Shown piece by piece: positions 34,643 to 42,513 of a stretch of 64,000 bases of DNA. The stretch's first letter is position 1. Each line of letters begins with the position of its first letter. This DNA comes from Treponema parvum (GTDB lineage: Bacteria; Spirochaetota; Spirochaetia; Treponematales; Treponemataceae), in the NCBI RefSeq assembly GCF_017893945.1, contig NZ_CP054257.1, positions 62,001-126,000 on the forward strand, written 5' to 3'. The translations under genes were made by a program, and so were the position numbers. The notes under the pieces are model-generated. The model was not told the DNA's origin and made no database searches. It worked only from the letters and a program-made list of their open reading frames with translations.

Positions 34643-36427
34643 ATGCTGCAAAGATTTTTTGCGTTGTCTGACGCGGGGACGCGGAACTTGCGTTCGGCGA
34701 TTACGTTCGGCACTATTATCAATTTGTTTTTGATGGTTCCATTGGGGCTTTCGCTGTATGTGCTGCGCTATTTTTTGGCGCGTATTATGCAGCAGGGCTT
34801 TCAAGCGCCGAATGTGTGGGCGGTGTCGGCGGCCGCTCTCGCGATGATTGCCGTGTTGTTCATCCTCGAAAAGCTGAAGTACGGCAGAATGTACAACGGT
34901 GCGTATGAAGAAGCGGCGAATGTGCGTATTTCGCTTGCCGAATCGCTTCGAAAGCTCCCGCTGTCGTATTTCGGCAGGCGGGATTTATCGTATTTGACTT
35001 CGACGCTTTTGAACGACGTTACTCTGATTGAAGAATCGCTTTCGCACGCCGTGCCGGAGCTGTTCGGCGGCATCATTTCGATTTTGATTGCCGCGGCTCT
35101 TTTGGCGTTTTTGGATTGGCGGATGACGATTGCGCTTTTTATCTTCGCCTTTGCAGGATTTTTTATCATCGTCGCTGCCCGATCAGTGCTGGATAAAAAA
35201 GCAAAGCAAGCGTTTGCGCAAAAAGATTTGATCTACGATTCCCTTCAGCAGATGATCGACAATATCAAAGTGCTGAAATCTTCCGATAAAAAAGCGGTGT
35301 ATGTGCAAAAACTCAAAGACGATATTACCGAGTCAACGTACGTAACGCTCAAAGCGGAAGCAGTGGGCGGAGCGTTTATTTTCGGTTCGGCGGCGATTGT
35401 CCGCTTCGGCTTTCCGCTGGTGATTTCATACGGCGCGTATTTGCTGGCGCATGGGAGAATCGAACTGTTGACGTATATCGTCTTTTTGCTGGTCGCCTGC
35501 CGCATTTTCGATCCGCTGACAACGGTGTTTATGATGCTCGGTGAATTCTTTTTAATGATGATTGCCGTTGAACGCAAACAGGCGATTGTCAACTATCCTA
35601 AACAGACGGGAAGCGAAACCTTCAAGCCGAACGGTTACGATATTCGCTATGATAACGTATCGTTTTCGTATAATGAATCGAATGGCGGGGAAAGTGCGGG
35701 CGGCGGCGCAAATATACCTGACGGCGCAGACGAGAATACGGTAAGCGGAATCAGCTTTACCGCAAAACAGGGTGAAATTACCGCCCTCGTGGGGCACTCG
35801 GGCTGCGGTAAATCCACGATTGCACGCTTGGCCGCTCGCTTTTGGGACGCTTCATCGGGTACAGTGAGCGTCGGCGGCGTCGATGTTTCCACCGTAGATC
35901 CGGAAACCCTGCTCGCAGCCTTTTCGATTGTGTTTCAGGACGTAGTGCTTTTTAACGACACGGTATACAACAATATCTTAATCGGCAACCGAAACGCTAC
36001 AAGGGAACAAGTGCTTGCCGCCGCCAAAGCTGCCCGGTGCGATTCGTTTATCGAAAAACTGCCGCAAGGCTATGACACGGAAATCGGTGAAAACGGCTAT
36101 ACTCTTTCGGGCGGAGAACGCCAGCGGCTTTCCATCGCCCGTGCCCTCTTAAAAGACGCGCCGATCATCCTCTTGGACGAAGCGACCGCCGCCCTCGACC
36201 CCGAAAACGAGACGCTCATTCAGCATGCCATCAGCACACTTATAAAGGATAAAACCGTTATAGTCATTGCGCACCGATTACGCACTGTAGAAAACGCCGA
36301 CAAGATTATCGTACTCAACAAGGGTATGATTGCCGAAACCGGCACCCACGCCGAGCTGATGGAAAAGGGCGGCATTTACAGGGAGATGTATAGGCTGCAG
36401 CGGGAAAGCGAGCAGTGGTCGGCATAA
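34643..36427 (+). CDS. ABC exporter half-transporter (permease + ATPase), cassette 1 first gene
   Basis: A 594-residue type IV half-transporter: six membrane segments in the first 310 residues and a C-terminal ATPase with Walker A GHSGCGKST, signature LSGGERQR and Walker B IILLDEATAALD. A Gly/Ala-rich insert (GGESAGGGANIPDGADENT) lies before Walker A. It resembles the second gene of cassette 2 (44253). Tandem pairs of this kind form heterodimers that export drugs or lipids, or in the YbtPQ/IrtAB branch import siderophores; the substrate is open. Start at ATG after AGGGGAAATT; a TTG 36 bases upstream is possible. Confidence 0.9.
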   Translation: MLQRFFALSDAGTRNLRSAITFGTIINLFLMVPLGLSLYVLRYFLARIMQQGFQAPNVWAVSAAALAMIAVLFILEKLKYGRMYNGAYEEAANVRISLAESLRKLPLSYFGRRDLSYLTSTLLNDVTLIEESLSHAVPELFGGIISILIAAALLAFLDWRMTIALFIFAFAGFFIIVAARSVLDKKAKQAFAQKDLIYDSLQQMIDNIKVLKSSDKKAVYVQKLKDDITESTYVTLKAEAVGGAFIFGSAAIVRFGFPLVISYGAYLLAHGRIELLTYIVFLLVACRIFDPLTTVFMMLGEFFLMMIAVERKQAIVNYPKQTGSETFKPNGYDIRYDNVSFSYNESNGGESAGGGANIPDGADENTVSGISFTAKQGEITALVGHSGCGKSTIARLAARFWDASSGTVSVGGVDVSTVDPETLLAAFSIVFQDVVLFNDTVYNNILIGNRNATREQVLAAAKAARCDSFIEKLPQGYDTEIGENGYTLSGGERQRLSIARALLKDAPIILLDEATAALDPENETLIQHAISTLIKDKTVIVIAHRLRTVENADKIIVLNKGMIAETGTHAELMEKGGIYREMYRLQRESEQWSA

Positions 36428-36528
36428 TAATTGGTAATGAATAATGGGCGGTGTATAATTAATAATCGGCAAATTAGAGTGGGTTATAGGCAGCGTGTAT
36501 AATTACAAATTGAATGATATATCCATAG
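36428..36528. repeat. AT-rich repeat tract 1
   Basis: A low-complexity tract made of variants of AATTGGTAATGAATAAT and GTGTATAATTACAAATTG. Similar tracts lie at 40015-40081 and 42396-42505, so they flank the ABC cassette pieces. Confidence 0.6.
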
Positions 36529-36540
36529 AGGAGGAATACT

Positions 36541-36891
36541 CTGAAAAAAAGATTGAAACTATCATCATTGAAAGGTCGATTAACTGTTATTGTTAATAAG
36601 GATGAAGAGGAAGAAACAGGTGAAGTTATTATATGTGGTGATAGGGCAGGTTTGAAATCATTGGGTGAATTGCTGATCGCTTTCTCCGATGTGGATCAAA
36701 TGCAATTAAAAAATATTCCGATGTATGAATCGGCTCATGTACATTTAGACTACGGAGTACATATCGGAGAAAACAATATTGATAAAGAGCGGCTCATTCT
36801 AAGCCGCCTTGATACAAAAGATGGTAAAATTAAAGATTATTATCTCGGTAATATAAAAGAAGAACGGGAAATATCAATCGCTATGGAATAG
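36541..36891 (+). CDS. Small protein, possibly Imm32-like immunity family
   Basis: A 116-residue soluble acidic protein with GEVIICGDRAGLKSLGELLIAF in the middle and HVHLD near residue 77. This pattern recalls small proteins annotated as Imm32-type immunity proteins; the match is from memory and weak. The strong site GAGGAGG (36528-36534) is correctly spaced for a CTG at 36541 (then KKRLKLSS). The next start, TTG at 36553, is less well placed. No ATG start exists, so the gene may use a rare start or have lost its ATG. Lower GC than its neighbours. Confidence 0.6.
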   Translation: MKKRLKLSSLKGRLTVIVNKDEEEETGEVIICGDRAGLKSLGELLIAFSDVDQMQLKNIPMYESAHVHLDYGVHIGENNIDKERLILSRLDTKDGKIKDYYLGNIKEEREISIAME

Positions 36892-36990
36892 AATTGTGAT
36901 ATAAATATTACTGATTAATTTCGTGGATAGCATTTTTGAAAACAGGCGGAGCAGAAGGCCGCATATTTTCAAAAAACAGAGGAGGTCTGA

Positions 36991-37286
36991 ATGGACACAT
37001 GTAAAAGATTGTTTAAATATACGCCGGAAAAAATACATTGCGTGTATATTTCGGCGTGTATGCCCTTGTGCGCAATCCCATTTATTCGGCATTTTTATTT
37101 ATTTGTACCGGCGCACTGCTGTTTTGCCGGAATCGGTACGTATTGATTTTGCCGCCGCTTTTTTGGCTGTACCTTACCGTGTTTATGAAATTGACGGAAG
37201 AAAAATGGCTTGCCGAACGCTTCGGCGATGAATATGGCGCATATTGCAAACGGGTCAACCGCTTTATTCCGTGGAAAAGAGGATGA
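36991..37286 (+). pseudogene. Recombination scar: 5' end of an ABC gene joined to 3' end of an ICMT-like methyltransferase
   Basis: From 36991 the sequence repeats the ribosome-binding site and the first ~20 codons of the ABC gene at 42514 (MDTYKRLFKYTPEKIH there, MDTCKRLFKYTPEKIH here). Near 37055 it switches, in a different frame, to the last ~80 codons of a methyltransferase like that at 56066 (VRNPIYSAFLFICTGALLFC through KRVNRFIPWK). The methyltransferase piece runs to TGA 37284-37286 and overlaps the start region of the next ABC gene. Neither part can give a full protein. It looks like a deletion that fused two genes. Confidence 0.85.
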
Positions 37287-37288
37287 AT

Positions 37289-39208
37289 ATGAATGAAATA
37301 AAAAAACGGACGGTAGAAAATCAGACGGAAAATCGAAAGCTGGCGGAGCCTCGCGCGGAACGCAATCCCGCAAAGCAGCAGACTATCAAGCGGCTTTTAA
37401 GCTATGCGGGAAAGAGCAGAGGGCTTTTGTCGCTGTCGCTTGTGCTTTCCGGCTTGAGCGCCCTCATCGGTTTTGTGCCGTACATTATGGTGTTCTTTGT
37501 AATGCGCGACGTGATTTCCTCAGTTGCGGCAAAAGAGGTGGTAAACGCCGCCGCCCTTGCACGTTACGGACTGTGGGCAGTCGGTTCGGCTGCGGCGGGC
37601 TTTGTGCTCTATTATGCGGCGCTTATGCTTTCGCACGCGACCGCGTTTACGATTCAGGAAAACCTTTCGATTATGATGACGGAAACGCTTGCGGAACTTC
37701 CGATCGGCTGGCATATCACGCATGTGAGCGGTAAAGTGCGCAAGGTGTTTGAAAAAAACGTCAATCAGCTTGAAACACTGATCGCTCATAGCCTGCCGGA
37801 TACCGCGCAAAATACGGTTTCTCCCTTTGCGATACTCACTCTCATGCTCGCCTTCGATTGGCGGCTGGGGCTGGTGTCCCTGCTGCCGCTCGTGCTTGCG
37901 TTCGTGCTGCAAATGCTTTTAATGCGCATAAGTTCAAGCTCGGGCTTTATGCAAAAATATGAAGATGCGCTCGAACAGATGAATAACGCAGGTACCGAAT
38001 ATGTACGCGGTATTTCGGTTATTAAAACCTTTAATCAGTCCGTCTACTATTTTAAAAACTTCTACACTTCGATTATGAACTACAAAGAGTTCGTGCACAA
38101 ATATTCGATATCGTGGGAAAACGGGTATTCGATTTTCCTCGCGCTCATTAAAGCGGGCTTTTTATTCCTGCTGCCTGCCGCTCTTTTGATAGCGGGAACG
38201 GCGACGCTCGATGCGCGGTTTTTTTACAGCTTTGTGTTTTACCTTGCCTTTGCGCCGGTTACTTACACCATGCTGATAAAAATCATGTACTCAAATACGT
38301 TTCATCAGCGGTCGAACGATGCGCTCAACCGTATTGAAGATATTTTGCAGGCGCCCCTGACCGAAGAGCCGGAAAAGTCCGTGCTGCCCGAAAAGTACGA
38401 TATTGCATTTAAGGATATGGTGTTTTCTTATAAAACGGAAACGGCGGGATCTGCGGAAACGGACACGGGGAACTCAAACCCCGGCGGCGATAAAATGCCG
38501 CAAACCGCCGGCCGCCCCGCAGTGAACGGCATCAGCTTGCACATCCCCGAGCATTCGCTTACCGCGCTCGTCGGTCCCTCAGGCGGCGGCAAAACGACAC
38601 TTGTCAATTTGCTCGGCCGCTTTTGGGAAGTCGATTCAGGGAAAATCAGCATCGGCGGCATCGACATCCGCGACATTAAAACAAGCGACCTTTTGCACAC
38701 CGTCGGCTTTGTGTTTCAGGAAAATAAGCTTTTTAAAGAAAGCATTTTTGAAAACATCCGCTACGGCAAAAAAGACGCAAGCCGCGAAGAAGTGACGGAA
38801 GCGCTCCGCAAAGCCGAGTGCATGGACATCATCGAAAAACTGCCCGCCGGTATCGACACCGTGTACGGCACCAAGGGCACATACGTATCAGGCGGAGAAG
38901 CTCAGCAGCTTGCCATTGCCCGCGCGCTTTTGCAGGACGCACCGATTATTGTACTTGATGAAGCGACCGCCTTTGCCGACGCCGAAAACGAATACAAAAT
39001 CAAAAAAACATTCGACGTGCTGCTCAAAGACAAAACCGTCATTATGATCGCTCACCGCCTCTCTTCGGTCGTAAACGCCGATACGATCTGTGTCATCGAT
39101 GAGGGCAGGCTTGCCGAAACGGGAACGCATGCCGAGCTGCTCGAACGCAAAGGCCTCTATGCCGGTATGTGGGAAAACTTCCAAAAAGGCATCGAATGGA
39201 AGGTGTAA
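37289..39208 (+). CDS. ABC exporter half-transporter, cassette 1 second gene (duplicate of 46032-47910)
   Basis: A 639-residue half-transporter: charged N-terminus, six membrane segments at about 40-320, ATPase with Walker A GPSGGGKTT, signature VSGGEAQQ (second Q where Arg is usual) and Walker B IIVLDEATAFADAENE. A Gly/Asn-rich insert (GSAETDTGNSNPGGDKMPQ) precedes Walker A. At DNA level it is nearly the same as the broken gene at 46032. Start at ATG 37289, six bases after AGAGG, overlapping the methyltransferase remnant. It would pair with the half-transporter at 34643. Confidence 0.9.
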   Translation: MNEIKKRTVENQTENRKLAEPRAERNPAKQQTIKRLLSYAGKSRGLLSLSLVLSGLSALIGFVPYIMVFFVMRDVISSVAAKEVVNAAALARYGLWAVGSAAAGFVLYYAALMLSHATAFTIQENLSIMMTETLAELPIGWHITHVSGKVRKVFEKNVNQLETLIAHSLPDTAQNTVSPFAILTLMLAFDWRLGLVSLLPLVLAFVLQMLLMRISSSSGFMQKYEDALEQMNNAGTEYVRGISVIKTFNQSVYYFKNFYTSIMNYKEFVHKYSISWENGYSIFLALIKAGFLFLLPAALLIAGTATLDARFFYSFVFYLAFAPVTYTMLIKIMYSNTFHQRSNDALNRIEDILQAPLTEEPEKSVLPEKYDIAFKDMVFSYKTETAGSAETDTGNSNPGGDKMPQTAGRPAVNGISLHIPEHSLTALVGPSGGGKTTLVNLLGRFWEVDSGKISIGGIDIRDIKTSDLLHTVGFVFQENKLFKESIFENIRYGKKDASREEVTEALRKAECMDIIEKLPAGIDTVYGTKGTYVSGGEAQQLAIARALLQDAPIIVLDEATAFADAENEYKIKKTFDVLLKDKTVIMIAHRLSSVVNADTICVIDEGRLAETGTHAELLERKGLYAGMWENFQKGIEWKV

Positions 39209-39267
39209 AAAGCGACGCACGGCTCAACACGTGGTAAAGATTATTATTTTGCGGGAGAACAGGCAAT

Positions 39268-40014
39268 ATGGTTATACACGAATACGGAAACATTGAGGCG
39301 GAAAAAATACTGGTTTTGCACCCGATGTTGCTGACCGGTGCCTTTGCGGCAAAGCTGTTTGCGCCGCTAAGCGATCGGTACTGTATTATTGCGCCGGATT
39401 TGTCGGCTCACGGGCAAGCATCTTCGAGCGAGTTTGTTTCCGCCGAAAACGAAGCTGCGCAAATCCTTTGCTATCTGAAAGAAAAAGGCTATACGGATAT
39501 TGCATTGACGCTCGGTATTTCCCTAGGAGCGCGGATTGTGCTGGAACTGTTGAAGGATGACGACATACACTGGAAATGCATTGTTTTGGACGGTGCGCCG
39601 GTATACAAAAATGCCCGCTTTTTGCGCTTTGTGTATACCGCCGTCTTTTTAAGCAAATGGAAAAAGGCGCGAAAATACAAGGGGTTTGCTCAAAAGAAAA
39701 TGACCGCATTGTTCGGTGAAGCGGGCGAAGTAATGGGAAGCACGTTTGAAAGCATGGGTGAAAAAAGCCTGCGAAATATCATAGCGGCATGCAGCCGCTT
39801 CGATTTTTATCCGTATCCGAAAGATGTGCAGCAGCGTATGTATTTTGAATTCGGCAGTAAAGAAATAGATGCACGGCAAGCAAAGACGATTTTGCGCCGC
39901 TACCCTTTTGTGCATATCGCACTGCATAAAGGGTACGGGCACTGTCAGTATATGGCAGCGGAAAAAAAGGCATACCTTGCGATACTTGAAGAGCGCATGA
40001 AGCAGAAGGTTTAA
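39268..40014 (+). CDS. Alpha/beta hydrolase
   Basis: A 248-residue hydrolase. The usual nucleophile elbow appears as GISLGARI (near residue 92) after an LHPMLLTGA oxyanion region; the late histidine is in GYGHCQYM (near 228). The substrate is unknown. It follows the ABC gene by 59 bases on the same strand and could act on the exported compound or belong to the same operon. AGGCAAT is a weak ribosome-binding site. Confidence 0.83.
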   Translation: MVIHEYGNIEAEKILVLHPMLLTGAFAAKLFAPLSDRYCIIAPDLSAHGQASSSEFVSAENEAAQILCYLKEKGYTDIALTLGISLGARIVLELLKDDDIHWKCIVLDGAPVYKNARFLRFVYTAVFLSKWKKARKYKGFAQKKMTALFGEAGEVMGSTFESMGEKSLRNIIAACSRFDFYPYPKDVQQRMYFEFGSKEIDARQAKTILRRYPFVHIALHKGYGHCQYMAAEKKAYLAILEERMKQKV

Positions 40015-40081
40015 ATAAATTGATAATCGATAATGCGATGATATCGGTTCAAACGAGCATACAATTTACAAATTAACAATT
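40015..40081. repeat. AT-rich repeat tract 2
   Basis: ATTGATAATCGATAATGCG and CAATTTACAAATTAACAATT-type units, like tracts 1 and 3. It marks the edge of the AT-rich TetR/MATE/VOC island. Confidence 0.55.
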
Positions 40082-40123
40082 TAAATCCCGCGTCATATCT
40101 GAAGCAGTTTCATCGGTTTGTTT

Positions 40124-40285
40124 TTACTTCGGACGAACCCCATTTGCGATCCGCCCTGCAAATATCCCATCCATAAACGGGTACAGGCCGATAACCAGCA
40201 TTCCGATTATTCCCGGGATGGCTAACTTGAATAACAATTCTTTAGGACTTTTAGTTAATAGCTGTGTTTTCATATCTTGTTTCAT
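40124..40285 (-). pseudogene. MATE efflux transporter, N-terminal fragment
   Basis: A 53-codon reading frame with a good ribosome-binding site (AGGTGAGTTGCA before ATG 40285) encodes the start of a MATE-family transporter. LLTKSPKELLFKLAIPGI and GLYPFMDGIFAGRI match the first membrane segment and loop of that family. It then ends at TAA instead of running on for some 400 codons. It lies 54 bases after a TetR gene on the same strand, the usual regulator-pump arrangement, so the pump has been lost by deletion. Confidence 0.82.
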
Positions 40286-40338
40286 TGCAACTCACCTCTT
40301 AAAATATTTCTTATTTTCAAATATCCCTAGTGGTTTAG

Positions 40339-40929
40339 TTATTTTTTTTCAAGATCAATAATGTATTGTATGATTGTTTCTTTTATATACTTCTTATGAA
40401 CGTCAAAAGAATTTCGTGCATTAAGCACTTCCGAACTCACGATTAAACCGTTAATGTAATGAACTAAAAAACCATCCTTAAAAATATGTGCTGTAATTCC
40501 CAGTTTCTTTGCAATGAGATCAAGTTCTTTAGTTGTGTGCAATTTTAGTTCTTGATATAAATCTTCCAAATCCCGATTATAGTTTTTTGCTTGCAAAAGA
40601 AGTGCGTACAGCTTCATTAAATCGGTTTTTGCTAATGCCTTACTTGTTAAAATATCACCCATTTGCTGATATTTATCTTTGCTCCGATTATGCGCTAAAT
40701 ATTCAGTTATCAAGCTATTTCTGTATTCATTTCCATCAAGCATTAAGTCTTTCAGCATTTCAGTTGTACTTGCATAATGATGATATACACCGCCTCTACT
40801 CATACCTATTTCCGTAATGACATCTTCCATTGTTGTATTCTGAAAGCCTTTATCTAAAAAGCATTTTTTTGCGGCTTCTCGAATTTCTCTTTTTCTCATC
40901 TGTCCGACTTTTTGTTTTTCTTCTTTCAA
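40339..40929 (-). CDS. TetR-family repressor (former MATE pump regulator)
   Basis: A 196-residue repressor: HTH at about 15-60 (IREAAKKCFLDKGFQNTTMEDVITEIGMSRGG, VYHHYAS), then a helical ligand domain. Its promoter carries a perfect 12-base-pair palindrome right after the -10, so it is probably autoregulated. The downstream MATE gene is truncated, leaving a repressor without its target. More A+T-rich than neighbouring genes, which suggests transfer from a low-GC donor, perhaps Firmicutes. Confidence 0.9.
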   Translation of the reverse strand: MKEEKQKVGQMRKREIREAAKKCFLDKGFQNTTMEDVITEIGMSRGGVYHHYASTTEMLKDLMLDGNEYRNSLITEYLAHNRSKDKYQQMGDILTSKALAKTDLMKLYALLLQAKNYNRDLEDLYQELKLHTTKELDLIAKKLGITAHIFKDGFLVHYINGLIVSSEVLNARNSFDVHKKYIKETIIQYIIDLEKK

Positions 40930-40954
40930 AATAAAGTCCCTCCTTGTCTGTTAA

Positions 40955-41009
40955 AAAAACCGACAGTGCTGTCGGTTTTTAATATAGCGTTATTATTAAG
41001 TGATGTCAA
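40955..41009 (-). promoter_or_regulatory. Promoter and palindromic operator of the TetR/MATE unit
   Basis: On the minus strand TTGACA (41004-41009), 17 bases, TATATT (40981-40986), then the palindrome AAAAACCGACAG-TG-CTGTCGGTTTTT (40955-40980) across the transcription start. It could also act as a hairpin. Confidence 0.8.
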
Positions 41010-41114
41010 GTAAAAAAACACTTTGTAAACAGCGCGAAATGAACAGTATAGACAAATAATAGTTAAAAACAGTAGATTAAGGAAATCAGCAATCTGAAAT
41101 ATATGAAGTGAAAA

Positions 41115-41543
41115 ATGAATAAAATAACATGCATTTGTTTAGGCGTACGAAATATGGAAAAAGCATTAAAATTTTACAGAGACGGGTTGGGATATAAGAC
41201 AGACTGTAAAGAAGATAATCCACCGGTATGCTTTTTTAATACACCGGGAACAAAATTTGAACTTTTCCCTTTGGATTCATTGGCAAAAGATATTGATGAA
41301 AATAATCCGCCGACAGGAACCGGCTTTTCAGGAATTATATTGACATACAATGTAAAAAACAAAGAAGATGTAGATAGCGTTATTGAGTTGGTAAGAAAAG
41401 CCGGAGGAACTATTGTTAAAGAGCCGCAAAAAGTATTTTGGGGCGGATATCATGCATATTTTTCCGATTTAGATGGATACTATTGGGAAGTATCTTGGGG
41501 ACCCGATTTTCAATTTGACGAAGATGGCCTATTGAAATTTTAG
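41115..41543 (+). CDS. VOC-superfamily (glyoxalase/bleomycin resistance-like) protein
   Basis: A 142-residue two-module beta-alpha-beta-beta-beta protein. The first strand ITCICLGVRNMEKALKFYRD and the C-terminal YHAYFSDLDGYYWEVSWGP are typical of VOC proteins. Candidate metal ligands include E in FELFP and E in YWEV, but a full metal site is not certain. The function could be metal-dependent isomerase, dioxygenase or drug binding. A+T-rich like the TetR next to it. Confidence 0.88.
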   Translation: MNKITCICLGVRNMEKALKFYRDGLGYKTDCKEDNPPVCFFNTPGTKFELFPLDSLAKDIDENNPPTGTGFSGIILTYNVKNKEDVDSVIELVRKAGGTIVKEPQKVFWGGYHAYFSDLDGYYWEVSWGPDFQFDEDGLLKF

Positions 41544-41563
41544 AGCGAATAGAATGGATAATT

Positions 41564-41617
41564 ATGGCATCGAGTAAAACATATTTAGATTTTATTTTGG
41601 AGCAATTATCGGAATAA
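41564..41617 (+). pseudogene. TfoX/Sxy N-terminal fragment
   Basis: Seventeen codons (MASSKTYLDFILEQLSE, then TAA) match the usual first residues of TfoX-type regulators and then stop. It sits 20 bases after the VOC gene. Too short to function; another truncated 5' end in this region. The assignment rests on a short match. Confidence 0.5.
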
Positions 41618-41677
41618 TAACACTGCTCGATGTTTCCTTTTCATATCCGGATTTTGCATTATGATAATTATCCATAC

Positions 41678-41730
41678 TTGACATTTTCAGTTCTTTTTAG
41701 TAACATTGTTATTGATTAGTAGGAATGTTA
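41678..41730 (+). promoter_or_regulatory. Promoter and inverted repeat before the second ABC-cassette TetR
   Basis: TTGACA (41678-41683), 17 bases, TAACAT (41701-41706). The -10 lies in an inverted repeat TAACATT ... AATGTTA (41701-41707 with 41724-41730). The TAACAT half also occurs in the cassette 1 operator (CTAACATAA). Confidence 0.5.
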
Positions 41731-41751
41731 TTACAAATATGGATAACTATT

Positions 41752-42393
41752 ATGGAAAAAATATTAGCCGATAAAGATGAACTGAACACACGGGCAAAGA
41801 TTTTACGCGCTGCAAAACAGGAGTTTTTTGCCAACGGCTTTGCAGATACCAATGTGCGCACTATCGCCGAAAAGGCAGGGGTTACGACGGGGGCACTGTA
41901 TAACCTTTTTGATAACAAGGACGGCATATTCGAAGCTCTTGTAAGCGGTGTGTTCGACGAATTTTTAGACATAGTAGCGCATCGCGATGCATTCGACGCT
42001 GAAAATTTCGGTATGAAAACAAGCGATCTTTCAGCAATTATCGAACTGTCGCAACGCCGGTTCTTAAAAATGGTGGATTTTTTTTACGATAATTGGGATG
42101 CGATGAAACTGATTGTCTGCTGTTCGAAGGGAAGCTCCTATGAGCGCATTTTTGATAAAGCAATCGATTTAATCGACCGTGAAACACTTCGATGGCTGAA
42201 ACAAGACGGCGTTAAAATGTCGCGTCGCATACGGTTTTTTATTCACGTTATGGTAACGTCCCACTGTGAAAATTTAAAAGAGATTTTTTATCATAATTTA
42301 AAAAAATCGGAAGCGGTGGAATATGTGCTCGATTTTAACGTATACCATTGTGCCGGCTGGAAACAATATTGGATGGAGCAAGTAAATGGATAA
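41752..42393 (+). CDS. TetR-family repressor (ABC cassette 2)
   Basis: A 213-residue repressor with HTH at about 15-60 (NGFADTNVRTIAEKAGVTTGALYNLFDNKDG) and a helical effector domain resembling that of the TetR at 33672 (M-K-L-I-V-C-C-S-K-G against V-K-L-L-V-C-G-S-A-G). It precedes the three ABC genes of cassette 2 by 120 bases of AT-rich repeats. The start is uncertain: ATG 41752 or in-frame ATG 41725, neither with a clear ribosome-binding site. Confidence 0.88.
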   Translation: MEKILADKDELNTRAKILRAAKQEFFANGFADTNVRTIAEKAGVTTGALYNLFDNKDGIFEALVSGVFDEFLDIVAHRDAFDAENFGMKTSDLSAIIELSQRRFLKMVDFFYDNWDAMKLIVCCSKGSSYERIFDKAIDLIDRETLRWLKQDGVKMSRRIRFFIHVMVTSHCENLKEIFYHNLKKSEAVEYVLDFNVYHCAGWKQYWMEQVNG

Positions 42394-42395
42394 TG

Positions 42396-42505
42396 AATAA
42401 TGTTTAATTGGTAATTAAAGCGTATGCAATTACTCATTACAAATTAACAATTACACATTAAATTAAACATTACAAATTATCAATTACTAATTAATAAGTG
42501 TAGGA
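42396..42505. repeat. AT-rich repeat tract 3
   Basis: Reiterated variants of CATTACAAATTAACAATTAC over about 110 bases between the TetR and ABC genes. Related tracts lie at 36428-36528 and 40015-40081. Confidence 0.65.
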
Positions 42506-42513
42506 GAGTCTGA

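Noticed and set aside
36991..37060. A short intact gene of about 53 codons at the scar
   Set aside because: The frame from ATG 36991 runs out of the ABC start into an unrelated frame of the methyltransferase, so it is a by-product of the fusion.
42396..42505. CRISPR array
   Set aside because: The repeats are degenerate, AT-rich and contiguous, with no unique spacers and no cas genes.
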